A stretch of 14,203 bases of DNA from Hyphomicrobiales bacterium (GTDB lineage Bacteria > Pseudomonadota > Alphaproteobacteria > Rhizobiales > JALURZ01), in NCBI GenBank assembly GCA_027058735.1, contig JALURZ010000079.1, forward strand, positions 1 through 14,203, given 5' to 3'. The translations under genes were made by a program, and so were the position numbers. Below the pieces are notes generated by a model, which did no database searches, was not told where the DNA came from, and saw only the letters and a list, made by a program, of their open reading frames with translations. Shown in pieces: positions 1-6,263 of the stretch (positions are counted from its first letter, which is position 1; each line of letters starts with the position of its first letter).

Positions 1-88
1 AGACAATCTCGCCATCTTTCGCGCCTGAGAAACCGGGGTCACCGGCTGATTTCCGCGGTAGCGGGCGCGAAAGATGGCGAGATTGTCT
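1..88. repeat. Perfect 25-bp inverted repeat at the window edge, possible fold-back artefact
   Basis: Bases 1-25 are the exact reverse complement of 64-88, with a 38-base spacer; the match fails at the next inner pair (26/63). The right arm encodes AKDGEIVW inside the conserved Maf core, so it is genuine coding sequence. The left arm sits at the very start of the window and encodes RQSRHLSR in the Maf frame, which matches no Maf motif I recognise. This is what a fold-back chimera or a misjoined contig end looks like. A natural palindrome within maf is the alternative. Confidence 0.8.
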
Positions 89-321
89 GGGACTGCCAGG
101 AACAGGCGCAGCTGACCATGCGCGATTTTTCCAACGAATTCCTGGGGGGCTATCTCGCCGCGGAGGGCGACGGGGTGTGCGAAAGCGTTGGCGGCTACAA
201 GATCGAAGGGCGCGGCATTCAGCTGTTCGCCCGCATCGAGGGCGATGCAACGACCATCCAGGGACTGCCGATGCTGCGGGTTCTGGAATTTCTGCGCAAC
301 CAGGGATATGCGCGGACATGA
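1..321 (+). CDS. maf: Maf-family nucleoside triphosphate pyrophosphatase, 5'-truncated
   Basis: The 5' end lies outside the window and roughly the last 100 codons are present, about half of a usual 190-200 residue Maf protein. Maf proteins hydrolyse non-canonical or modified nucleoside triphosphates to the monophosphate plus pyrophosphate and have been linked to septum formation. Visible family signatures are HRLISAVAGAKDGEIVW, then LTMRDFS, then SVGGYKIEGRGIQLFARIEG and the C-terminal GLPMLRVLEFLR. The stop TGA (319-321) overlaps the aroE start as ATGA, which implies translational coupling. Codons 1-8 are doubtful because bases 1-25 are an exact inverted copy of 64-88. Authentic coding sequence is probably safe only from about base 26 (LRNRGHRLIS onwards). 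The family call is confident; which Maf subfamily it belongs to is not resolved. Confidence 0.88.
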   Translation, partial: RQSRHLSRLRNRGHRLISAVAGAKDGEIVWDCQEQAQLTMRDFSNEFLGGYLAAEGDGVCESVGGYKIEGRGIQLFARIEGDATTIQGLPMLRVLEFLRNQGYART

Positions 322-1163
322 GAGCGAAAATCCCCAAAGCCTGCGTCATCGGCCGGCCGGTCGGCCATTCGCGCTCGCCGCTCATACACAATTACTGGTT
401 CGCGCAACTGGGGCTTCCAGGCGCCTATGAGGCGCTGGAAGTGAAGCCGGATTCGCTGCGGGATTTTTTTTCCAGGCTGCGCGACGGCGCCTATGTGGGC
501 TGCAACGTCACGGTGCCCCACAAGCAGGCCGTGCTGGATTTTGTCGATGGCGCAACGCCGGAGGTGGAGCGCCTGCAGGCGGCCAACACGATCTACCGTC
601 GCGGCGACCGGTTGATGGCGGCCAATACCGATGGTTCCGGATTCCTCGCCCATCTCGCCCAGACCGTGCCGGAATTCGAGATCGCCGGCGCGACAATCAT
701 GCTCCTTGGCGCAGGGGGTGCGGCGAGAGGCATTACCGCGGCGCTGTTGGACAAAAAACCCGATCGCCTGATGATTGCCAATAGAACCCGGGCGCGCGCG
801 GAAAAAATCGCCGTTGATTTCGCCGGACCCGTATGTCCGCTCGCCTGGGACGATGCCGCGCGAAATCTCGCGGCCTGCAATCTTCTCGTCAACACAACGG
901 CTGCGGGCATGACGGGCCAGCCCGCGCTCGATATTCCGCTGGCGGCGCTGCCGGCGCACGGGATCGTTGCCGATATCGTATATTCACCGCTCAGGACCGG
1001 TCTTCTCATGCGCGCCGAAAAGGCCGGGCACCGCTGTGTCGATGGTCTGGGCATGCTGCTGCATCAGGCCGCCCCGGCTTTTGAACTGTGGTTCGGCGTG
1101 CGGCCCGAAGTGCGCGCGGACCTTCGCCGGGTGGTGGAACAGGATATGGAGCGCGCGCCATGA
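318..1163 (+). CDS. aroE: Shikimate dehydrogenase (NADP+)
   Basis: This cytoplasmic enzyme reduces 3-dehydroshikimate to shikimate with NADPH, the fourth step of the shikimate pathway. The protein is 281 residues, close to the usual 270-290. The N-terminal substrate domain has VGHSRSPLIHN at 15-25, with the two substrate-binding serines at 18 and 20. NVTVPHK ends at the catalytic Lys69, and NTDG carries Asp105. The Rossmann domain has the glycine loop GAGGAAR at 131-137 and NRT at 155-157, typical of NADP preference. VNTTAAGM and the C-terminal VDGLGMLLHQAAPAFELW complete the family pattern. The ATG at 318 is chosen because the family begins just before the KACVIG strand and because it overlaps the maf stop as ATGA. 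An upstream in-frame extension to 177 runs through maf and is rejected. Confidence 0.96.
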   Translation: MRAKIPKACVIGRPVGHSRSPLIHNYWFAQLGLPGAYEALEVKPDSLRDFFSRLRDGAYVGCNVTVPHKQAVLDFVDGATPEVERLQAANTIYRRGDRLMAANTDGSGFLAHLAQTVPEFEIAGATIMLLGAGGAARGITAALLDKKPDRLMIANRTRARAEKIAVDFAGPVCPLAWDDAARNLAACNLLVNTTAAGMTGQPALDIPLAALPAHGIVADIVYSPLRTGLLMRAEKAGHRCVDGLGMLLHQAAPAFELWFGVRPEVRADLRRVVEQDMERAP

Positions 1164-1759
1164 TCGTGATCGGCCTCACCGGCTCCATCGGCATGGGCAA
1201 GAGCGAAACCGCATCCATGTTCGCCGATCTGGGGATCGCGACGTTCGATGCCGACCAGGCGGTCCACGCGCTCTATGCCCGGGGCGGAGAGGGTGTTGAG
1301 ACGGTTCGCGCGCTTTTCCCCGACGCCATATCGCAAGGGGCGGTTGACCGGGAAAAACTGAGCGAAATCGTCCTGCGGGACAAGGACGCGCTGGCGCGGC
1401 TGGAAGCGCGGATCCATCCGCTCGTGGGCGCTGCGCGGCAACGGTTTCTCGGTGAAGCGGTTCGCGCCGGCGCCGACATGGTGGTGTTCGATATTCCGCT
1501 TCTTTTCGAGTCCGGCGCGCTGCAAGGCATCGACAAGACCGTCGTTGTCTCCGCGCCGCCGGACATCCAGCGCCAGCGCGTCCTTGCCCGGCCCGGCATG
1601 ACACCGGACAAACTGGCCGCCATCCTGGCCAAGCAGATGCCCGATGAAGAAAAAAGAAAGCGGGCGGATTTTGTGGTTGAAACCGGTTTCGGGCTGGATC
1701 ATGCGCGCAAACAGGTTGAAACTATCGTCTCGCGATTGCGTGCCAAGGAGCAGGCGTGA
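1160..1759 (+). CDS. coaE: Dephospho-CoA kinase
   Basis: This kinase phosphorylates the 3'-hydroxyl of dephospho-CoA with ATP, the last step of coenzyme A synthesis. The 199-residue length is typical. The P-loop GSIGMGKS is at 8-15. FDAD at 29-32 supplies the conserved acidic residue after the first strand, IHP is at 85-87, and DIPLLFE at 111-117 is the hallmark substrate motif. The lid region with conserved arginines and the closing DFVVETG follow. The start ATG overlaps the aroE stop as ATGA, and the stop TGA overlaps a possible GTG start of dnaQ. The first CoA-pathway kinase, coaA, lies at the other end of the window, so the two are not in one operon here. Confidence 0.96.
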   Translation: MIVIGLTGSIGMGKSETASMFADLGIATFDADQAVHALYARGGEGVETVRALFPDAISQGAVDREKLSEIVLRDKDALARLEARIHPLVGAARQRFLGEAVRAGADMVVFDIPLLFESGALQGIDKTVVVSAPPDIQRQRVLARPGMTPDKLAAILAKQMPDEEKRKRADFVVETGFGLDHARKQVETIVSRLRAKEQA

Positions 1760-1791
1760 TCCGTCGAATGCGAACGAACAGGAAAATCGCA

Positions 1792-2478
1792 ATGCGTGAA
1801 ATCGTACTCGACACCGAAACGACCGGCCTCAGCCCGGACGCGGGCCACCGGGTTGTGGAGATAGGTTGTCTCGAACTGGTCAATCATGTTCCCAGCGGAG
1901 AGAAATTCCACAGCTATATCAACCCCCAGCGCGCGATGCCCGCCGGGGCCTTCGAGGTGCACGGCCTGTCGGACCGGTTCTTGTCGGACAAGCCGCTCTT
2001 CGCGGACATTGCGGGGGAATTTTGCGAATTTATCGAAGGGGCCACGCTGATCATACATAATGCGGCGTTTGATCTTGGCTTCCTCAACGCCGAACTGGCC
2101 CTGTGCGGCGGCCGGTCCCTGGCCGATGCAGAGGTGATCGATACGCTCGATCTGGCGCGGCGCAAATTTCCGGCCGCCTCCAACAGCCTCGATGCCCTGT
2201 GCCGGCGGCTTGGGGTCGATTCCTCGCAGCGCACCCGTCACGGCGCCCTGCTTGACGCGGAACTCCTGGCCGAGGTTTATCTTGAGCTGATCGGCGGCCG
2301 ACAGGCCGGTCTCGGCCTGGACGCCGCCCCTGACCAGACCCGGGCTCACGCCCCTGTCGAGGTGGCGCCCGCACAGCGCCGCGAACCGCTGCCGGCGCGG
2401 TTGAGCGAAGACGAGCGCGAAGCCCATGCCCGGTTTGTGGCGACGTTGGGAAAGACCGCCATCTGGAACACCAGCTAG
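1792..2478 (+). CDS. dnaQ: DNA polymerase III epsilon subunit, 3'-5' proofreading exonuclease
   Basis: DnaQ is the proofreading subunit of the replicative polymerase core, a DEDDh exonuclease. The 228-residue protein shows all catalytic residues: Asp7 and Glu9 in DTET (Exo I), Asp94 in HNAAFDLGFLN (Exo II), and His150 with Asp155 in RHGALLDAELLA (Exo III). The motif GGRQAGLGL just after the nuclease domain resembles the weak sliding-clamp-binding box of epsilon; this is inferred. A tail of about 55 residues would bind the polymerase alpha subunit. The ATG at 1792 is preferred because AGGA at 1780-1783 lies 8 bases upstream and the family starts directly at the first strand (MREIVLDTET). A GTG at 1756, overlapping the coaE stop, would add 12 residues. 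The TAG stop lies inside the left end of the inverted-repeat element at 2476-2746. Confidence 0.95.
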   Translation: MREIVLDTETTGLSPDAGHRVVEIGCLELVNHVPSGEKFHSYINPQRAMPAGAFEVHGLSDRFLSDKPLFADIAGEFCEFIEGATLIIHNAAFDLGFLNAELALCGGRSLADAEVIDTLDLARRKFPAASNSLDALCRRLGVDSSQRTRHGALLDAELLAEVYLELIGGRQAGLGLDAAPDQTRAHAPVEVAPAQRREPLPARLSEDEREAHARFVATLGKTAIWNTS

Positions 2479-2509
2479 AGCGTGTCTTTGTTATACGGAA
2501 CTGTTTTGT

Positions 2510-2608
2510 TGGGCCAGATCAGGTCACTCGGCCAGGCGCGAACCGCCGCGCGGTCTGGTTGACCGGGCAAGGTTCGCGGGGCGCCGCCGATTGAGCTGAT
2601 CTGGCCCA
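2510..2608. repeat. Internal nested hairpin 1 of the 2476-2746 element
   Basis: Bases 2510-2522 (TGGGCCAGATCAG) pair perfectly with 2596-2608. Inside this, CGCGAACC (2537-2544) pairs with GGTTCGCG (2571-2578), and CGGTC (2551-2555) pairs with GACCG (2561-2565) across a 5-base loop. Three stems stacked on one axis form a long imperfect hairpin in DNA or RNA. Confidence 0.75.
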
Positions 2609-2621
2609 CCGGGGGGAAGGG

Positions 2622-2708
2622 TTTTCGCGCTTTCTGGACATCGTCAGGCTTTCCTTTTGGTCGGCCGGACCAAGGCGGAAAGCCTGGCCTTGCCAGCAAA
2701 CGCGAAAA
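2622..2708. repeat. Internal nested hairpin 2 of the 2476-2746 element
   Basis: TTTTCGCG (2622-2629) pairs with CGCGAAAA (2701-2708). CAGGCTTTCC (2645-2654) pairs with GGAAAGCCTG (2677-2686). TTGGTC (2657-2662) pairs with GACCAA (2668-2673) across a 5-base loop. With hairpin 1 and the terminal repeats this makes a three-way junction fold. Confidence 0.75.
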
Positions 2709-2773
2709 TCCGGTCAAATGATTCCGTATAACAAAGACACGCTCTAACGGCTCCAAACGGTGCTGTAGCGGGC

Positions 2774-3307
2774 TCAGGCCTGTGCCTGTTGTTCCTGCAT
2801 CATGCGCTGCTGATAGAGGGCGGCGAAATCGATCGGATCCAGCATCAGGGGCGGAAAGCCGCCATCGCGGATGGCCTCCGACAGGATGGCCCGCGCGTAG
2901 GGAAACAGCATCCGCGGGCACTCGATAAGAATGATCGCCTGCAACATTTCCTCGGGCACGTTTTCCACCCGGAAAACGCCGCCATAGACCAGTTCGACGG
3001 CAAAAATGGTCTTGCCCTCATGGGTTGCCTTGGCTTCGAGGTGCAGATCGACGTCGAAGGCGTCCGGTTCGCGTTTCTGGGCGTTGACGTTTACCCCGAT
3101 ATCGACCTGGGGCTGGGCTTCGGGTTGCATCAGACTTTCCGGCGCCAGCGGATTTTCAAAGGACAGGTCCTTCACATATTGGGCCATGATCTGCATCGAC
3201 GGCGGGTTTTCCTGCACGTCCTGCCCGTTTTCTGCGGTGAACGATGATTGAGAACCCGCCGGCTTCGAGGCCTCGTCCGTTTTCGCCTTTTTCGCTTTCT
3301 TCGCCAT
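2774..3307 (-). CDS. secB: Protein-export chaperone SecB
   Basis: SecB is a cytoplasmic tetrameric chaperone that keeps precursor proteins unfolded and passes them to SecA for Sec export. The 177-residue protein is slightly longer than the E. coli form because of a lysine-rich head (MAKKAKKAK) and a glutamine-rich tail. The core shows QYVKDLSFENP at 43-53, the acidic strand FDVDLHLEAKA at 84-94, VELVYGGVFRVENVPEE at 104-120, and the signature ECPRMLFPYARAILSEAIRDGGFPPLMLDPIDFAALY at 129-165. The ATG at 3307 is chosen over an in-frame extension to 3388 because the family begins near this point and the extension has no family features. The gene converges on dnaQ across the inverted-repeat element. 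fxsA lies upstream on the same strand, but the terminator between them suggests that secB has its own promoter. Confidence 0.95.
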   Translation of the reverse strand: MAKKAKKAKTDEASKPAGSQSSFTAENGQDVQENPPSMQIMAQYVKDLSFENPLAPESLMQPEAQPQVDIGVNVNAQKREPDAFDVDLHLEAKATHEGKTIFAVELVYGGVFRVENVPEEMLQAIILIECPRMLFPYARAILSEAIRDGGFPPLMLDPIDFAALYQQRMMQEQQAQA

Positions 3308-3553
3308 GGTGCTATCGCCTTGGTTGATTGGGAATGTTGAACTTGCGCCCTCTAGGTCATCGCGAGCAAAGGTTTCTGGAGAAGGCAAGCCAGCGAAACC
3401 GAGTCATTTCATGGAAACCGCCTGTGCATGAACGGAAAGTCGCTGCGGAAAAAACAGGCGCACCATAGCGCCTTTTATCACGGGATCAAGAACCAGATTG
3501 CAGCGCGCCTCGATGCGCGATGCGCAAATGCGCCGACCGGCGCACCGTCCGCA
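3308..3553. other. fxsA-secB intergenic region
   Basis: This 246-base gap separates the fxsA stop from the secB start. It holds two hairpins on the fxsA side (3529-3544 and 3456-3473) and presumably the secB promoter on the secB side. I cannot find a convincing -35/-10 pair for secB. No short gene with a family signature is visible on either strand. Confidence 0.5.
3449..3476 (-). terminator. Probable intrinsic terminator after fxsA
   Basis: On the minus strand AGGCGC and GCGCCT pair as a 6-bp stem around the loop TATGGT, followed by GTTTTTTCC, a run of six Ts. It lies about 80 bases past the fxsA stop. The upstream side carries a short A-rich run (AAAAGG), so weak function on the plus strand is possible. 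Confidence 0.6.
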
Positions 3554-4066
3554 TCACTGATTGTCCTTGCCGTTCGTCCTCCAAGGCGACGATCCGTCCT
3601 CGCCCGCCCCTCCTTCAATCGCCGGGCGCGCCGGGCGTTGCCGCGCCTCGCGCTCCGGCGGGTGCGCGGTGCGTTCCCAGGTGCCATCGATCGTCACCTG
3701 CACCTCGCGCGATGATTTCACCATGTTCCAGGCCCGGCGTCCGGCCCACAGCCGCACGGCGGGCACCAGCAGCAAGAAGCCGAGCGCATCGGTCAAGAAT
3801 CCGGGGGTAAGCAGCAAGGCACCGGCGATCAGCAGCAAGATCCCGTGAAACATTGCGTCCAGGGGAATGCCGCCCTGATCCAGGGACTGCTGCGCTTTTG
3901 CCAGCGTGGCCAGGCCCTGCCGGCGCAGCAGCGCGACCCCGAGAATGGCGGTTGCGACAATGCTCGCCAGTGTCGGCCACAAGCCGATCAGCGAACCGAC
4001 CTTGATGAAAATGGCGATCTCGCCAAGGGGCACGGCAATGAAGGCAAGGAGTACAAGGAAACGAAT
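3554..4066 (-). CDS. fxsA: FxsA-family inner membrane protein, probable ATT start
   Basis: FxsA is a small cytoplasmic-membrane protein; in E. coli its overexpression relieves F-plasmid exclusion of phage T7, and its normal role is unknown. The 170-residue product opens directly with the hydrophobic family signature RFLVLLAFIAVPLGEIAIFIKVG, then LIGLWPTLASIVATAILGVALLRRQG. Next come AQQSLDQGGIPLDAMFHGILLLIAGALLLTPGFLTDALGFLLLVPAVR and a hydrophilic tail. The family methionine aligns with an ATT codon (4064-4066) that has a perfect GGAGG (4074-4078) seven bases upstream. No ATG or GTG is available in frame nearby. The only other start is a TTG at 4112-4114, which would add a Gly/Pro/Ser-rich leader unlike the family. 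The family is certain and the start is a strong inference. Confidence 0.88.
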   Translation of the reverse strand: MRFLVLLAFIAVPLGEIAIFIKVGSLIGLWPTLASIVATAILGVALLRRQGLATLAKAQQSLDQGGIPLDAMFHGILLLIAGALLLTPGFLTDALGFLLLVPAVRLWAGRRAWNMVKSSREVQVTIDGTWERTAHPPEREARQRPARPAIEGGAGEDGSSPWRTNGKDNQ

Positions 4067-4317
4067 TGGCGCACCTCCGCTTGAAGATCTGGGGCCCGGG
4101 CCCGGGTCGTGCAATAGGCGATTTTCCCAGAGATGGGTCGAAACTCACCCGCTCATGCGCTATATAGGTATCAATAACCGCGAGTTTGCGCTATGGCGTT
4201 GAGCGCCGGACGCGGACAGAAGACGGACTGGATAGGTTTTTTGACACACGGTCTGTCCAATATCCGCCTTGTCGCCACCGGTCTGCGTCGAACAAATTCT
4301 GTCAAAATGAGTGTCTC
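4067..4317. promoter_or_regulatory. Divergent fxsA / timA intergenic region
   Basis: This region must hold promoters for both directions. On the plus strand a perfect TTGACA is at 4241-4246, about 75 bases before timA, but no good -10 follows at 16-18 bases. On the minus side an AT-rich TATATA at about 4161-4166 could be the fxsA -10. An unusual all-GC palindromic tract, GGGCCCGGGCCCGGG, is at 4092-4106 in the fxsA leader. None of these is a firm promoter call. Confidence 0.35.
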
Positions 4318-5040
4318 ATGAGCGAAACCTTCGATATTTACAATCTGTTTTTTCTCGCCCTTGCCGTGGTGATTTTCCTCAGATTGCGCAGCGTGCTTGG
4401 CCGGCGCACCGGCAATGAGCGCAAGCCACCGGACCTGTATGGCGGCAAGGATGCGCCGCAGACCGGCCCGCGCGGCGCCAATGGCGACGACAATATCATC
4501 GCATTGCCGAAGACCGGGGCCGAGGGCGATTACGGCGCGGATGAACCGCAGGCGCCGAACTGGGCCGATTTCGCCAAAGCCGGCTCGCCCCTTGACAAAA
4601 CACTGAAGAAAATTTTCAAGGCCGATTCCGGGTTCGATCCGGCCCGTTTCCTTGAAGGGGCGAGGGCGGCATACGAGATGATCGTCGTCGCCTTCGCCCA
4701 GGGCGACAAGAAGACGCTGAAGCCGCTGCTGAATGACGATGTCTTCAACGGGTTCTCCTCCGTGATCGATGAGCGTGAGCGCGAAAACATATCGGTTCAA
4801 TCGACCTTTGTCGGCATCGAGAAGGCCGATATCATCGACGCGGCGCTGACCGGCAGGAAGGCGAGCCTCACGGTCAAATTCGTCAGCGAACTGATTACCG
4901 CGACCTTCGATGCCGGCGGCAAACTGATCGATGGCGATCCGAAGAGCGTGCGTGAAGTGACCGACATCTGGACTTTCGCGCGCGATGTCGGGTCCCGCAA
5001 CCCGAACTGGAAGCTTGTCGCGACCGAATCCGCGCAATAG
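4318..5040 (+). CDS. timA: Tim44-like domain protein (TimA type)
   Basis: This protein is related to the mitochondrial import component Tim44; the alphaproteobacterial form, studied in Caulobacter as TimA, is membrane-associated. The 240-residue product has a short N-terminus, one membrane segment at about 8-24 (YNLFFLALAVVIFLRLRSVLG) and a basic stop-transfer RR. A disordered acidic/glycine-rich linker spans about 30-95. The Tim44 domain is at about 105-238, with FDPARFLEGARAAYEMIVVAFAQGD, LKPLLNDDVFNGF and the closing DIWTFARDVGSRNPNWKLVAT. The start at 4318 is chosen because the membrane anchor begins within ten residues of it. An upstream in-frame extension to 4186 is basic and lacks any signature. 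mltA follows 17 bases downstream, so the two are probably co-transcribed. Confidence 0.87.
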   Translation: MSETFDIYNLFFLALAVVIFLRLRSVLGRRTGNERKPPDLYGGKDAPQTGPRGANGDDNIIALPKTGAEGDYGADEPQAPNWADFAKAGSPLDKTLKKIFKADSGFDPARFLEGARAAYEMIVVAFAQGDKKTLKPLLNDDVFNGFSSVIDERERENISVQSTFVGIEKADIIDAALTGRKASLTVKFVSELITATFDAGGKLIDGDPKSVREVTDIWTFARDVGSRNPNWKLVATESAQ

Positions 5041-5057
5041 GGTCGAGATCGCCGACC

Positions 5058-6239
5058 ATGTTTCGTCTTGCCGGGCATATCGCGCTTGTTCCCCTGATCG
5101 CGGCTGCAATGACTGTGGATGTTCAAGCCAGCAAGGACAAAACCCGCGGCTTCGCCATGCTGGAGGGATGGCGCGGCGACGACCATGGCGCCGCGCTGGC
5201 CACCTTCCAGCGCTCCTGTCCGCAAATCCTGAAGACAAAGAAACTCAAGACCTACGATACGGATTTCGGCCCCTTGCGCGACTGGCAGGGCGTCTGCCGC
5301 AAGGCGATGGCGATGGGCAGGGGTTCGGGAAAATCGGCCGCGCGGCGATTCTTCGAAAACAATTTCCAGCCCGTTGAAATCATGCCGGACAAAAGCGGCA
5401 GACGCCTGTTCACGGGCTATTTCGAACCGGAAATGGAAGGGTCCCGGGTTCCGACATCGGAACATACGATCCCCCTTCTTCGCCGTCCCGACGATCTGGT
5501 GCGTCTCGACGGATCGGGCAGGAAGGCGAAACAGGACGATGACCGCCAAATGCGCTACGGCCGCCGCGTGGACGGCAGGCTGGTTCCTTATTTCACCCGT
5601 GGCGAGATAGAAAAGGGCGCGTTGAGCGGGCGCGGGCTGGAACTGGTCTATCTGAAGGACAGGCTCGATGCGTATTTTCTGCACATCCAGGGTTCGGGCC
5701 GGATTTCCCTCGCCGACGGCAGCAAGATGCGGGTTTCCTTCGCCGGCAAGAACGGCCGCCCCTACACCTCGATCGGCCGGCAACTGGTCGAATGGGGGGA
5801 AATGACGGTGGCCCAGGCCTCCATGCAGTCGATCCGCAGATGGATCGGGAAAAATCCGCAACGCGCAAACGACCTGTTGTGGAAAAACCAGTCCTATATC
5901 TTTTTTCAGGAACTGGTGAATTTCGATTCCGCGTTGGGGCCACCGGGCGCCCAGGGCGTTCCCCTGACGCCGGAACGCAGCCTGGCGGTGGACCGGCGGC
6001 ACTATTTCTTCGGTATTCCGCTGTGGGTGGACACGACGGCGCCCATAAGAAGCTACAAGGACCGTAGAAGATGGCGCCGGCTGATGGTGGCCCAGGATAC
6101 GGGTTCGGCCATTATCGGGCGCGTGCGCGGCGACATTTTCTGGGGAACCGGCAGCAGGGCCGGCGAGATCGCCGGGCGCATGAACTCAACCGGCAGACTG
6201 TTTGCGCTGCGTCCGCTGCCGCAGGGCGCGTCCGACTAG
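5058..6239 (+). CDS. mltA: MltA-type murein lytic transglycosylase
   Basis: MltA cleaves the MurNAc-GlcNAc bond of peptidoglycan with formation of 1,6-anhydro-MurNAc, in the periplasm. The 393-residue protein has a signal peptide, with a basic start, a hydrophobic core from Ile8 to Met18, and likely cleavage after VQA (22-24). No lipobox cysteine is present, unlike the lipoprotein form in E. coli. The MltA domain includes FTGYFEPEMEGS, then IQGSGRISLADG and GRPYTSIGRQL. Near the C-terminus the 3D region reads AQDTGSAIIGRVRGDIFWGTG, in which Asp347 is the expected catalytic acid and Asp359 the second conserved aspartate. It sits between the Tim44-like gene and the Smr gene on the same strand. 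Confidence 0.93.
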   Translation: MFRLAGHIALVPLIAAAMTVDVQASKDKTRGFAMLEGWRGDDHGAALATFQRSCPQILKTKKLKTYDTDFGPLRDWQGVCRKAMAMGRGSGKSAARRFFENNFQPVEIMPDKSGRRLFTGYFEPEMEGSRVPTSEHTIPLLRRPDDLVRLDGSGRKAKQDDDRQMRYGRRVDGRLVPYFTRGEIEKGALSGRGLELVYLKDRLDAYFLHIQGSGRISLADGSKMRVSFAGKNGRPYTSIGRQLVEWGEMTVAQASMQSIRRWIGKNPQRANDLLWKNQSYIFFQELVNFDSALGPPGAQGVPLTPERSLAVDRRHYFFGIPLWVDTTAPIRSYKDRRRWRRLMVAQDTGSAIIGRVRGDIFWGTGSRAGEIAGRMNSTGRLFALRPLPQGASD

Positions 6240-6263
6240 GGGCGGCGGGTCGGGGTCTGGCGC

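Larger units (their letters stand above)
2476..2746. mobile_element. MITE-like non-autonomous element with 25-bp perfect terminal inverted repeats
   Basis: Bases 2476-2500 (TAGAGCGTGTCTTTG, then TTATACGGAA) are the exact reverse complement of 2722-2746. Between them are two nested hairpins, at 2510-2608 and 2622-2708. No credible coding frame exists inside. Both ends read TA followed by GAGCG, the TA target duplication expected of the IS630/Tc1-mariner transposon superfamily, so a MITE mobilised in trans by such a transposase is my best reading. The family assignment is inference, since no transposase or second copy is in the window. It fills nearly the whole gap between the convergent dnaQ and secB genes and may act as a bidirectional transcription barrier. 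A conserved intergenic repeat of another kind is the main alternative. Confidence 0.75.

Noticed and set aside
2475..2921. Minus-strand open frame across the inverted-repeat element
   Set aside because: It overlaps the secB 3' end and spans both arms of the palindrome. No transposase or other motif is present, and an arm-to-arm reading frame is expected by chance.
4241..4246. Perfect TTGACA as a timA promoter
   Set aside because: No acceptable -10 box lies at 16-18 bases, so it is noted only in the intergenic entry.
5058..5130. MltA as an outer-membrane lipoprotein
   Set aside because: There is no cysteine in a lipobox near the end of the signal peptide; the sequence supports an ordinary signal peptide with cleavage after VQA.
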